Source of the DNA: Elysia crispata
Taxonomy: Eukaryota > Mollusca > Gastropoda > Plakobranchidae
DNA length: 64,000 nucleotides
Direction: 5' to 3'
NCBI GenBank assembly: GCA_033675545.1
Contig: JAWDGP010003890.1
Coordinates: forward strand, 62,001-126,000
The translations under genes and the position numbers were made by a program. The notes beneath the pieces were generated by a model. That model was given only the letters and a program-made list of their open reading frames with translations. It was not told the DNA's origin and did no database searches. Shown piece by piece: positions 48,820-62,300 of this stretch (position 1 is the stretch's first letter; every line of letters begins with the position of its first letter).

Positions 48820-51344
48820 GTCTCCGCCTCACCAGACAATCAGTATCCATTGCATAGCAGTAATCACCGGAGGCGTTGGTGTCCACCCACAGATGTTCGC
48901 TGTTGGCCGCTTGTTCCTGGCACAACAGCAAGGGCATGCGGTTAGTTGCATTGTGAGTATTTCTGTTTCCAACATTTCAAATCAGCATGAAGCAAGCAAC
49001 AAACTGAATCTCATGACTTAGTCATCTCTTTCACCATTAAAATGATTTTTGTTATTGTAAGCAGTTATCTGTATCGTCCACTGCGTGCAGAATGGCTCGA
49101 GTAAGCACAGCCTGGTCTTCAAGAAACTGAGTAAAAAGATAAAGAATATCGAGAAGCGAGAAATGCTCACTCACACATGTCTAAAGCTTGAACATTTCAA
49201 GGTTTTCTTGGCAAGCTTAGTCTTACAAGATTCGACGAACTACAACACTTTTCAAGAAGAAAAGAACACAACGTTGTGTATCTGATTTCTGACTCATTTT
49301 TTTAAACAGGTTAATAAGCAAACAGATATGTGCCATAATTTTATAAGCGTTGGGTCAGTCATCCAATTCAAGGTATGAGCAATTTATTTTTTATTCCCAG
49401 GCAGTAGCAGGGAGTTTCAGAAGATAGGGGAAAAAATAGCATTTGCATTGTATTGATATGCACGGTAATAGCTTTTTTTTAAAAATTAATATTGAACTGG
49501 AGGTTTCTCGGCTATAGTTAAAATCAGCAAGATGCATGTCCAGAAGTACCAATAAAGATGGCGCGTGCTTGTCATGGACTCTCCAGCTGCTGTACTCACC
49601 GACCAGTCCACGGTAGATCTCAGCTCCCGCTTCTTGTAACCACCTGACTCGGCGTGGCTCGGGTGAAGGTAGTTCGTGTGACTGAAGTTGCTCTTTGCTA
49701 TCGCCCTCCTGGAAGAAACAAGCGCATGGGAGACAAAGTAAGAACAATGATCACTGGGGGTACTCGGTGGAGAGGAAATATAAAACATTTCAAAACATAG
49801 CAATTTGGAGCCCTTGCCATAACATTGCTTTTATGTTGTCCTGAGGTTAGTTTTCAATGAATGAAAAAAAATTGTAAGCGAGCAAAGGTGTTTGGTTAAA
49901 CCTGTGGGCTAAGTCTGCAAAAAACACACCAGGATACCGTTGACCTTGCACTCAGTATTCTTTCATGTTAGCCTATCAATGCAGCAGTGTCTCTGCTTCA
50001 GTTTTGTTCGAGATTGAGACATGATTTGTCTAAAGGCAATGACGGGGAGCCTCAGGTTATTATCTGTTTTAATATTCTGGATCGGATTATATCACTCAAA
50101 ATGCTTGAAACAAACACTCGGCGAAAAAAATGTAAACAAAAAACCTCAACCTAGAGTTTCTTACACTTTATAGGACTATATGTTTTTTTTTTGTTTTTTT
50201 TTATATATACCTGCCATCATCTTTTTTTCTTTTAAATACATCCTGAGCGTTGCCTTTGGATGGAAAAAAAAAATGTGATGTCACATCTAAATAGTCTGAG
50301 AACAAAACGCGCCATTAAGTCACATCAATTCACATCAGCCACCAAGAAGTGAGTGCTAACTAGATCACCTAATAGCCAATAAGAGCCGTTTTGAGGTTTT
50401 TTCTCCCATAAATTTAAGGTAGTTTTGTAGCAAAGATTCTTTTTTATATGTTAAGAACTACTGAGAACACGTGGATTAAGAGCGTTGAATCAATAATTTT
50501 GAGTAAAACATTTTTTTTTTTTTGTTTATTTATTTTAATCTAAGTGTTCTAGTTTTATTTGTTTTTGAATGTTTTGACACCTACGTTTTAACATGTGACT
50601 AAGATAATGAAAGAGTACTGTTATTGTGGAAAAAATTCAATACTGATGAAAATCAGCGCTGTTAATAGACCCATTTTCTTTTTGACCATCAAAAGGATTC
50701 TTAAAGTAGCTTTCAATTGTTTCACACATAAAACTCTCTTTAACTTTTTCATTTTCAAAAGCTATTATCTTTCTAGTCCAAAAAATACAACAGGCATACT
50801 GCGACGAGTCTTTTATAAGCTTTTATACGTTTTGTAAGAACTCGGAAATGTATCAACGCAATTTAGTTTAGGTGAAAAGGAGAGCTGAAATACAAATTTT
50901 CATATGATCAATACGGCAGTATCGATCTCATTAATAATCAAATCTGCCCACGTCTACGGCCACTTAGCGACCAACAGTGAAAAACTCTGATAGTATCGAT
51001 TGTGTAATTGACATGCCAAAGTACAACAGACGTTATCAAACAATAGAATATAGCTGCATAAAGTTTCCAGATAAAACTCAAGTACAAAGAGAACATCGCT
51101 TATCACTCTTGAGCATCGGTCCATCTCGCAAACATACGTTATTTTGGCAAATACTGTTTATAAAACAAGAACAGTGATAAGATGTGTAAATTATAATATA
51201 ACCTGAGTCTAATGCCTATTGATAGCAATACAACTACTGAGCAATTTCAGATCGACTGACTGCTTGAAACTTGACTATCCCACCCCGTCATGAATAGGTA
51301 ATTGCTGCCAGCTGGAAAAATCAAAATGGTAGAATATTTAAAGG

Positions 51345-51411
<67 letters not shown>

Positions 51412-52204
51412 AAGGGATATAAGCCACCAAATGCCAGACTATGACTCCAGCGAACATTATAACAATGGCATAGAAATATTGGCACTGCTGCAGTGTTCAA
51501 TAATTCAATCGGCCTTAACGTCAAAGAAGACTTCACACGAATAATACAAGGCTGATTAAAAAGCTTTACCTAATGGGTATACGGTACTTAAACAGTCAAA
51601 ACTTCCCAGAGCTGATCATGAAAAATAGAAAAAAATAAAATGACAAGTGGAGTGAAAAATAAATCCGGTTTCGGAGACAGCGAAGGAGAAGCTATGATGT
51701 AGACACCCAATTAGTCTAGGCTCTCATCCTTGATTCGCAGCATTAGGTCTAAACTTAAATATAGTTGGACGAGATAATTACAAAAGAAAAAAATGTAAGT
51801 TCAAGTTAAGTTAATCCTTAAAGCATGAACAAATTTAAAATTTCTAGCTTATACTTTTAAAGATTTTCACATCTCATTCACATGTAGCAACACCTCGATC
51901 TTGGCTATTTTTTGGACCCTCTGGAAAACTCGAACAAATAATCTGCTCTCCGACGTCCAACTCATAATTACTTCAGCAAAAGCTTTTAGCCTTTTGGCAT
52001 TCTTTTTTAAATTGAAATACTATAACCTGCTGGCGTGTAACTCAAAAACTAAAGAGCTAGCCATAATGATAATTACAGGGCCGTGCAAAGCTGAAGATTA
52101 AACTTGATTGTCTCTTTACTCAAAAGAAAATCGATAAAGGAAGGTCAAAACAATATGGACCGTTCAGAGGCCTTTTTGTATCATTAAAAGCCCAACCAAA
52201 CCCA

Positions 52205-52267
<63 letters not shown>

Positions 52268-55200
52268 CACTTCCTCTTCCTAACCCCTCATACATTTTCA
52301 TTCATTTTTACTTTTATGTATTTGACGTTTTTTAATTACAAACTCGTGATAGTCAAGCTTCGAAGAAATATGCGTTATACATCTCAAGGCTCAAAGTTAC
52401 CTTTCGCTTTTGAACCATCACTGATGTTGAATATCTTGTTTGGACTTGGGTGACGAGCATTAACCGAATGGCCAAAGAGCATGGTATTTATTACCCACTT
52501 ACATTGGCATCCAAAGTCAATGTTCTAAACTGCGGATTCGAAAGAAATCTTCCCGAGATCGAGCCCTAGCCTTATTAAAATAATAAGATTAAACATGTAT
52601 GCCAAGTTTGAGCAAATAAGATGGTTAATGATACTGAAAGCTTACTGTATCTCAGACCACGGGTCTCCGGACAAAGGTCTGGTTACCGTCACTATGGAGC
52701 TGCAGGATCCCATAGAAAGTTGCAATCTCGATAGTTTCCTCGCTGCATTTGGCTAAGATCACTCTTTCATGGTTGGCCTGGTGACCTCAGCCCGAATCAC
52801 CCTCCAAGGCGACCCATCATTACAAACAGCGAACTCTGACCTATCGATCCTCAATGATCACAGTGCAGCTAGTCTCACATGCGTGCCGGAATAAACAATA
52901 TCACAAAATGCTCACGGGCCGCGGTTTCCACGTCTTGGCTAATTGCAAGTAAATAATCTCTTTGACATCAATAAGAAAGCTTTTCGGGATTTTCACAATT
53001 TTTCATCTTTGACAGATCTCTATGGACACCAAAGCGGTGGAAAAAATGAAATGAGCTGCTTTTCCTGAACAAATAGGCGCCGATGCAGTATAAACTACTC
53101 TTATCCTATGATCACAATTATATTGGGGCAATAGTTAAACATCATCATCTTAAAAATTTAAAAGAATATAATTAAGGTCAGTCAGGAAAAAAAAAGTCTG
53201 TATGCCTTGGTAAACGCGTTATCTACTTTCAAGACAGCTAAGTAATAGGTGCAACTGATTTCCAATTATTTTAGATAATTCAGTGGTGTTTAAAGTACCA
53301 ATCCCAACTGGAAGATGTGCATGATCTAACATGATAACCTTTAAACAGATAAGGTAAATTTATGATTTGCATCTACTTGATGAAGAAAGAGCTCCGTGGG
53401 TTAGTATACTTATAAAAACTTAAGATAAATACGGTAGGAAAGTAAATTTGCCAAACTGATCGAACAGCTGTCATTTCCAGAAGACAGCTTCAGATACAAT
53501 GTAAAATAAGCAATTCCAATTGGGTCAAAACACACAGATTTAACCTTCCTTTTCTTTCTTATAATGCGTTTACCAGTAGAACAAACTAGGTCACAGAAAC
53601 GCTATAACAAAAGATAACTGAGCAATAGCCACACTTAACCAACAAGGCGTCACTAGATTTAACTTACTGAAGACAAACGGGCCATGGCCTTTACAAATTG
53701 ACAAGAACCAAACAGTTGCTACCTTTCTTATGGTACATGTACCACGTTGACCTATTCAAACGTGAAGTTTCCACAATCAGAAAATTATGGTTTCTAGACA
53801 GTAATGAACCGCAAAAGGTGAATAAACTGCAAAATAAGCCGGAAACAAAGATCAACTGTTAGAGTTCAAGATCAAGATCTATACACTTGGGAACAATTAA
53901 CAGAATCCTCCAAGAGGATTCCACCTTACCGTTAAAAGAACTCTACAGCACGATTATTTGCCACTGTTTCACCGCTGTGCTATCGACCGCAAATCAATCG
54001 CTGCGGTGAAAACAAACTTTAGAAAAAGAATGCGGAATTCCAGGAACATTTTCTTTCATCTAGTCATAACGTTGTTGAAGGCGTATGGTGCCTTAAAGAA
54101 GCCAGTCAAAACACAAGAATGGACAATATATACACTTTTATTTACAACACACAACCTCTGCAGTTTCAACACAATGCACTTGACACATTTCTTATTATGC
54201 CATTGTACTGCGTCGCTGCTACGGCTAGATCCACCTAATACGGAAATTAATCAGTTTAATTATTCTTTTTCCAAAGTTTAATAATAATACGACTGATGAC
54301 AAAACAAAGAACTGTTGCTGTCATTACACGGGTTATGAATACAATGCCGTGCCCTCAAAGCCGTATTCCCTTTTCACTATCTCAATCTAAATCGCCAAAA
54401 AGTTTAATATAAAAAAAAAAACAAAAAAAAAAAAACGATAACACAGTAGTTAGATCTCCCAGCCGCACACGAACTGTTAAAATATTTAACACATCCACGC
54501 ACACAGTAGTGGGAGAGGGCCGGCCAGTGAGTGTTATCAGGACCATGACGGGCCGAGCCGTTGGCAGCGCTAATCTCTTCAGACGTTAGTTGATCAGTCT
54601 CTAGGTAGAAGTCAGCGAATCTCACAGAGCGTGTCTGGCGGCTTTAGCGGTGACACGTTCACCCGCAGCTGAGCTCTGGTCACTACCGGCACAATCTGTA
54701 TCATTCACTCTGGATACTGACAAAAATAAAACTTAACGAACGAAACAGCTGAGAAAAAAGAAGAGCGTGACTGGGCAAAAGGTACACAATGAAGAAAAAA
54801 AGAAGTAAGAGAGAACTAAGTGGACGATGTTTAGTTTGTTTCCAAATGAGTCTCAACCACAAATTACAAAATTGTTACCCCCTCTCTCCCACCCCCCATC
54901 AAACCGCCATCACAAATTACAAAATTGTTACCCCCCCCCCAGAATCAAACCGCCATTTGGTCCACGCGCTTGAAATGAGAAAGCAAATCTCAATGAGTTG
55001 CATGCGCCGCGGTTTGCATAGATTTCTGCACACGAAGGTGAGCAGAGACTTGGAAGACGTTTCATATCGAACAACAAGAGCAAACCTACGTGAATGCCAT
55101 TTCATTGACAGATGATTATAGCTGCAATCAGAGCGGTCAGGTTTGGTTGAAGTCCAGGTCAGCCACAGTCCAGGCCTCGCAAGCACGGCACTGCCAGGGC

Positions 55201-55998
55201 ACGCGTGACATGCCTGCACATGGGGAGATGATCGGAGCTGGTATATGAATACCTCGGTGTCGTTCATCGATCTATTAGTCTTTCGACAAGGAAGAGAAAC
55301 CTCAGTCCCCGCCTATAAAAGCCGGGCTAGTCTGAGTTGCTTTTTTTTTTTTGGTTCGCTTATAGAATACTCTCTTCTGAGGTCAGCAGACTCAGCGCAG
55401 TGCAACTGATACAAACTAAGGACAATCAATCTAACTCCGACTTTCTTAATTGTTCCCAGAGTCTACGGCATCCCTCGGATGACTTGTGGATTTCTTATTT
55501 CTTGTATAATGACATTATATCGACTCTATCGATTTCATTTACAAAACAGAGCGATTACCATTAATTAGGAATTCTCTCTCGAAGCTCAAAATTTCTTTCT
55601 TGCTTTTTTTTTTATTCAATCACGGCATAAAGTGCTTTTGAAAAAAAAAAAAACACACACCCCAAAAAAAAAAACAAAAAAAAAACAACAACAACAAAAA
55701 AACAACTATTTCTCAGATTTATTCAGATAGATGAATTTATATTGGGATAGATGGATGGCCGAAAAAAGTCAGTACTCTTAACAGATCTGAAAGATAAGTT
55801 ATACTCGTCCGACTTGAATGATGTTGGATGAGTGTGTGGACTCAAGCAACATTGTCCATACTATAATTACATGTATTATGACGACAATGCAGTGTAAACA
55901 CTGGGCATGGCAACCGATCCATTGAGGGCAGCAATCATCGACAGTGTACTCAAGCGTGCTTGCAAATACTTGAGGCCTTACGAGTCTGATTATGACTG

Positions 55999-56079
<81 letters not shown>

Positions 56080-56317
56080 CCACAAACATACCAACCGATA
56101 CCAAACTCACACTCTCTCATTATCTTTCTCTCTCTCTATCGTTTTCAGTGGATGGGCCACTGTTCTCATCTGTCTTGCACGACGAAAGCTTTGGGCCTTC
56201 AATGATCGAATAGTCGATATCTTCGTCTGTATCGTTCGGTCGGTCTTTATCGTTCTCTGTCTCTCTCTCTCTCTCTTTCTTTCTCTCCATTTCTCTCTCT
56301 CTGTCTGTCTATCTCTT

Positions 56318-56370
<53 letters not shown>

Positions 56371-57665
56371 ATCTCACTATCTAGGTAAAAGAAAGAAATG
56401 GACACTGACCAGAAAAAAAAATAGAACTCTCCAAGACCAACCTAATAGCAACCTAAAGCCAACTTGTTTTGACACTCCAGACCTCTTAAGTGATCATGAA
56501 CACCTGCAACATTCCCTCTCTGATAATGATGGAGATGTATAAAGATTCAAAGTGGCTCTCACACCCTTTTTTTTTTTTACTGCTATACACGGGACTAATA
56601 AGCAACAATAGTTTCACTGGCAGTAAAAGATCCTAAAGAGCAGAGATGGTTTGACTGCTGATTCTGATATATTTACAGGCATTCAATGGGGTCTTATGCT
56701 GTGCATGACTAATCAAGGTCAGATTCGCTTTCCAGTTCTCATGTGACCTTAATTCGTCACGAAATGTGTCCTCAGATTAGAGTTGGCGTGATTTCACACA
56801 GCCGAGCAGGAGCTATATTCTTGTACATATCGAGCTCAAAGAGTCATTATCTAGTTCTTTTTTTTTCTTCTTTTTTTTTCTGTTCCTTTGCAAACATCAA
56901 ATGCACAGAAATATAACTTTCTACAGCCACAGTAACAAACTTACGCTTCTGGCTTTCTCTGTTCTCATCGAATTTCGAATCGTCCTTGTTTGACCAGTCC
57001 AAAACCTAAATAAACTCCGTTCTCTCACACCGGTTCCGACACCCTCGACTTTCCTATTCTCTCTCTCCCCCGCCCGAAACCTTATTTTTTTTTTCTTAGC
57101 TTCAATTGCCCTACATCTTCAGTGTCTTTCATTTATATGCTTTATTTTGTGTTTGACCTACACAATATCTCCCCCTCTTTTCAACATTCTTCTCCAAATC
57201 CCCCATGCTTTTGCAAACTCATTCTTTATTGCTATTCGGCCATTTTAATCCGATTTCTAACGGCTTTATTCTTCTTTCCTTTTACTTCATCCAATACTCA
57301 TCCTCATCCAGATCAGTGTAGGTGGCTGTATGAAGTGGGATTACCCCAACATCAAAAGTTTTAAAGCCACGCACTTTCGACTTATACATTCAGAATCTCA
57401 TCCAATCAGTTACGCTCTGTCTCATGAAAGCAAACTGATGAGCTTATTAGAGCTTACAAACCCTAACTTGTAGACAGGCTTTATCACACAACTCCCAGGT
57501 AAACCATACAACCGGTACTACAGTTTGTCTAGTTCAGTATGAGATTCACCGGAATATTATTAGCTAACGCACTTGCCTGCTTTTCATCTCATCTTAAAAT
57601 AGAGTCTCCTTCCTTTATCCCCTGCATCCACCCAAGCCAGCTTTTCTTATCAACTCTCCCTATCT

Positions 57666-57722
<57 letters not shown>

Positions 57723-59082
57723 GTCGCTATGTTTGTCCGCCACACCCACATTTACATCCTTTTTTACCTTTTTATAAGGCCCACCAAATGCGTAATTGTC
57801 CGAAGATGAGCTTTCCACAGAATGCCCAAGGGCAGACCAGATCAAGAGGAAAAGGACAAGGACCGCCAACACTAGAATGAGTATGTATTCGGAAGAATGA
57901 TTACTTCGTATCGATACTAAAAAATTGGACTTACATTGGTTTTTTCCTCAGAAACTCGATTATTCCATCCTTTAGAAACTACACAAAAAACAGTTAAACA
58001 GACAGTAATTATTCTGTCTAAAGCCCTATGCTAATTCATTTTCTAATATGAACTTTGTGTCGGAAACACAAGGTAAATGAATCTTTAATATTTACGTCTC
58101 CTAAACCTCAACATCAGCACAGACATCAATAAGTTTTTTAAGTCGAGAATGGAGCTTAACATGCACAGTTGTATAGAAAATAAGCGTAAAAGTTTTCAAT
58201 CCTTTCAATTATCACATATGAAACTCGCTAATCACGAACATAAATGAGTACCGAGGCAAAATCGAATACGAGCAAAAGGTATCAAATGCACCCGCCTCTA
58301 CAGGTTTGTCGATTAAGGATCCTGTGAGAGGTAGTGGGGTTTAGTGAGGTCATGAGGAGAAGCTGACAATGTTTCCAGACAAGAAAACGCTGCCCGGAGG
58401 GTGTAACCAGTTCGTCCCTGTGACTGTAGTCGAGAATTGAGTTTCCCCTACGAGAGAAAAGAAAGAGGGCTAAAGGGAAAGTGGATATTAATAAAGAAAT
58501 CACTTTGGAAATGGCTTCCTATTTTGAGCAGTGACTTGTTACGAGCAGCCTAGGAAACCCGATTTGGGGTGTGGACAATAGCATCATTGCAGCTGCAAAA
58601 GTCCTCAATGCGATGATTTTGATTAGCCACGGGGATGCTCATCGAATATTTTTAGTAACAGTGTCAAATGAAGTCTTACATGGAACAAAAACATATCTTT
58701 CATGTACTCGATAGAACACCTTTATGAAGAGTAAAATACATTAGTTTATTATCGACTGACGCGAACCCTAAGTAACAGCTCTAGATGACATTAGCTTCCC
58801 CATTGTAAAACTGTGGCGACGGTTCGTTTGATTAATTTCATTCAATAACCTTCAATTAATTGCCATGTATTTTTGCATTGGTTATCAATCAACACGGGGA
58901 CAGCGGGGTAGATTTGATAAGATGAAATCAAACTATTCCAACACTTGGCGTAGTAGAATCCGACATAGTAAAAGTGCCTGTTTATCGTTGAATGTACCTA
59001 CTATCAAAGTACTAGTGGCGCTCTCTTCTTTTGTGAATGAATTAGCGAGGGAGAAAATGAAAGAAAGATAGAGAAAACTGTG

Positions 59083-59141
<59 letters not shown>

Positions 59142-59238
59142 AGAAGATAATCTAGATGAATATATAATTAGAGACAGGTAAAGATATATAGAAAGATATG
59201 TAGATAAATAGAGATAGACGAAAAGAAAGAGAGAGAGA

Positions 59239-59302
<64 letters not shown>

Positions 59303-62300
59303 GATAGATAGATAGATAGATAGAGAGATAAATAAATAGATAGAGCGATAATTGTTAGTTGTAGCGGGTTGAAAAGTTCAAGCGTAGGAGTTGGGATCAA
59401 TGAGAAATGGGAATGCTATAACTGCAGTTAAGAAGTAAAGAATTAAAAATTCAAGAGACTCGGTGCAAAGAATCAGCGAAAAGAAGAATTTCAATAACCG
59501 GCGCTTAAGTTAACCGACATTCAACAAGTAAACTGAAGTTAGTGGAATCCTCTGAAATTAAGGTTGTCGTTTTTTCCCAAAGCTTGACTAGGAAAAAGAT
59601 GGGACACATGTATAGAAATGCCGTCAAAGATTCCCAGTCTTATAGAGCCGACTATACTTTTGTTCACCACGGGTCAATACTATACAAAACAGGAGCCGCA
59701 GTGACACTTACAAGTCTAGAGTTAGTTCATTTTGTAATAATCCCATTTTATTGAAACAATGTTTTTAAACAAGGTATAAATAAGTAGCTATGAACTCCCG
59801 CAAGCAAAACTATTTTTGTTTCGTTCCTGCATAGTTTAATGGTGAGCTTATAGATAGGGATTTGAATGGGCCTAGAAAGTATATAAATTGCTGTTTTCTC
59901 GTATTTCCAACAGTGATGCACTCCAGATAAACTAAATAAATGTAATCTCATGTCTCTCAGCTATGTTTGTGGAATGTGCAGTAACGTTGGAATATATTTC
60001 GAGTTATGGCCATTTTCACTTTCTTTTTAGAGAAGGGGAAGGGGCTCATATAATACGTTTTTAAGGTTGATCACCAATCCTCTGCTTCTTAATACGCTAA
60101 GAAACTCCAAGAAAGTTCAATGGAAGGTGTAGACTATCAATGAACAACCTCCTAGGTTAAATAGCGTACTAAGTTGAAACCGATGAACAGCCCAAAATGA
60201 TACCAAAAACTAGTGATCAAGCCCATCAAGTCATTTGCAGATTCGATGACCAACAGTATTAAGTTTTAGAGAACTAGTTATCAAACTCAAAAGGTATTTT
60301 ACGCGCCCCCCCCCCCAACAAAAAAAAAAAAAAAACCCAGTGAAAATGGTCAAAATATATTGCACCGGTTTTCCTTCTGTAAACAGTGAACACTAGCTTC
60401 GTCGATGCACTTTTCAATTCTGAAACTAGAGCACAAAGAGTGGCATCAATGGATGGTGTCGAACGGAAGATGGCTACCATCATTGAAAGCTGGTCACGAG
60501 CTGAAGGCAACTCATTTGAAATTTTTGAATTCAATATGAACATGACTGTAATAGGGCTAAAGTGAAACCAGCTGTAGAGCCTCATCCCAAAAGCGGCCTT
60601 AACCCATACATAATATGTAAGAATACAGCTTTAAGCTTTTAATCCGCCTCTCATCATCTGCACCTCTTGTTTCCCAACCTCCACATAGTTGCAAAGCCAT
60701 ATTACAAAAAAATTCCAAGCGATATAAATTATTTATCTTTTTCAAGCACCAGCAATTCACCATGTTTCAAAAGAAATCGATGGTCAATCCAAGATATGTT
60801 TCGATTCAAGAGGGAAAGAGGTTAAATGTCATATCCCATTCCAGGAGTCGGAGGATATACCTCACTCGGTATTCAAAACATTACGCCGAACAATGCTTTG
60901 CTTGCCTTTCCTCCATTTATTTTACCGCGCAGCGCATGGATATCACCGAGAATGGCCGATTAAAATTGCCCAATCCCATGAATAAATACATGAATGATGG
61001 CTAAATAACATAGGCTTTAGACTTTCCTTTTGTCAGTATTCTAGGCGATTCCGTAAGAAAGAAGAATAAAAAAAATCAAAACAGACATTCTTTTCTGTAC
61101 TTGCTTGCTACACCTTAAAGAGTACGATTGCGTTTTCTCAGCAACACTTTTATGACCCCCATTATGTTTTCTTAGCAACTCTTTTATGAGCCCGACTATA
61201 TTTTTTTTGCCCCACTTTTGACTTGTTTACATTTATAAAAATTCTTATCTTCGAATGAAAAGACCAATGTATCGGAGAAGTTGACTAACCAATGGATATT
61301 ATGAATAGTATCGAGGAATTGGGGACCTGTCCCTTAGGTCCATTCTTCAAGTGCCACACTCAAAAACAAAACCCTGATTCTTACCATTTACATCTATATG
61401 CAGCATAAGCGTGTGATGATTGCCGTAAAATATTTGATGGTCATGTTCACTGACACTTAAAAAGATCATTATTTTCCCCTTTATGAAAAACAATGAATAA
61501 CAAAATAATTCCTCACCAATTTGCCCGATTTAGAATAATGAACTCTGTTGATCCACGAAATAAAAACTAGCCATTAATATAATTTTTAGGCCTATTCTCT
61601 TTATTCTGTGAACTTCAAAAAATTCATTCGTCCCCAAAGCATCTTACTTACTTGAAGCTCTGATGAACCAATGCTAGTATTGCCAGAGTATTACTAGCCT
61701 TCCTTGTCACGTTAGCATCCACAGACCTGGAGCGGGCCTGTCTCCCTGGGCTGCCCACACTGCCTTCGCTAGGCGGGCTCAGTAGACACGCCGCGTCCAT
61801 AGATGTTGACCTTTGTTTGACCACAGGAACGGCTAGACTAACCACATCCTTGTACTGGTCACTCATGGATGGCGGAGATTTTGAAGAGTTCTCACCAGAC
61901 ATAGCTGTTTCCCCCTTTCCGTCGTTTTGGATACCGTGCAATGGTTCTGAATCGCTTTTCATGAGATGTGAGTGCGGCACCTCGACTGCGCCGCCCATAT
62001 GATCGTAAGCAGAGTCGACAGTTGAGACGCTATCCTCAGGACCCTCGAGGGTAAATCTTACCACAGGGTCTGTTCCCGGACACTGTGCGTCAATGTCAGA
62101 TTTTTCATCGTCGTCACTATTGCTTGTACTGCTCAAGCTGTCCTCGGTGGATGGCGATGTCTCCAGTGTAAGATCGTCTTCCCCAGAGTGGGGAGAAGAA
62201 GCACACCGATTTTTCTCTTCGGCAGCTAGAGTCTCTAGATGCATACAGTGCAAACAAATCTTCGGAATTTCCCATGAAGCTCTTCTGAAAAGCCCTGCTG

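Larger units (their letters stand above)
49709..61651. other. DGK intron 1 (12 kb)
   Basis: Holds several GA/CT and TA arrays, a GC-richer island with a TATA box (about 54.4-55.35 kb), a plus-strand open frame of doubtful status (55907-56542), two minus-strand exon-like segments (57768-57916 and 58292-58447), and small tandem duplications (54858-54956, 61127-61194). Confidence 0.6.
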
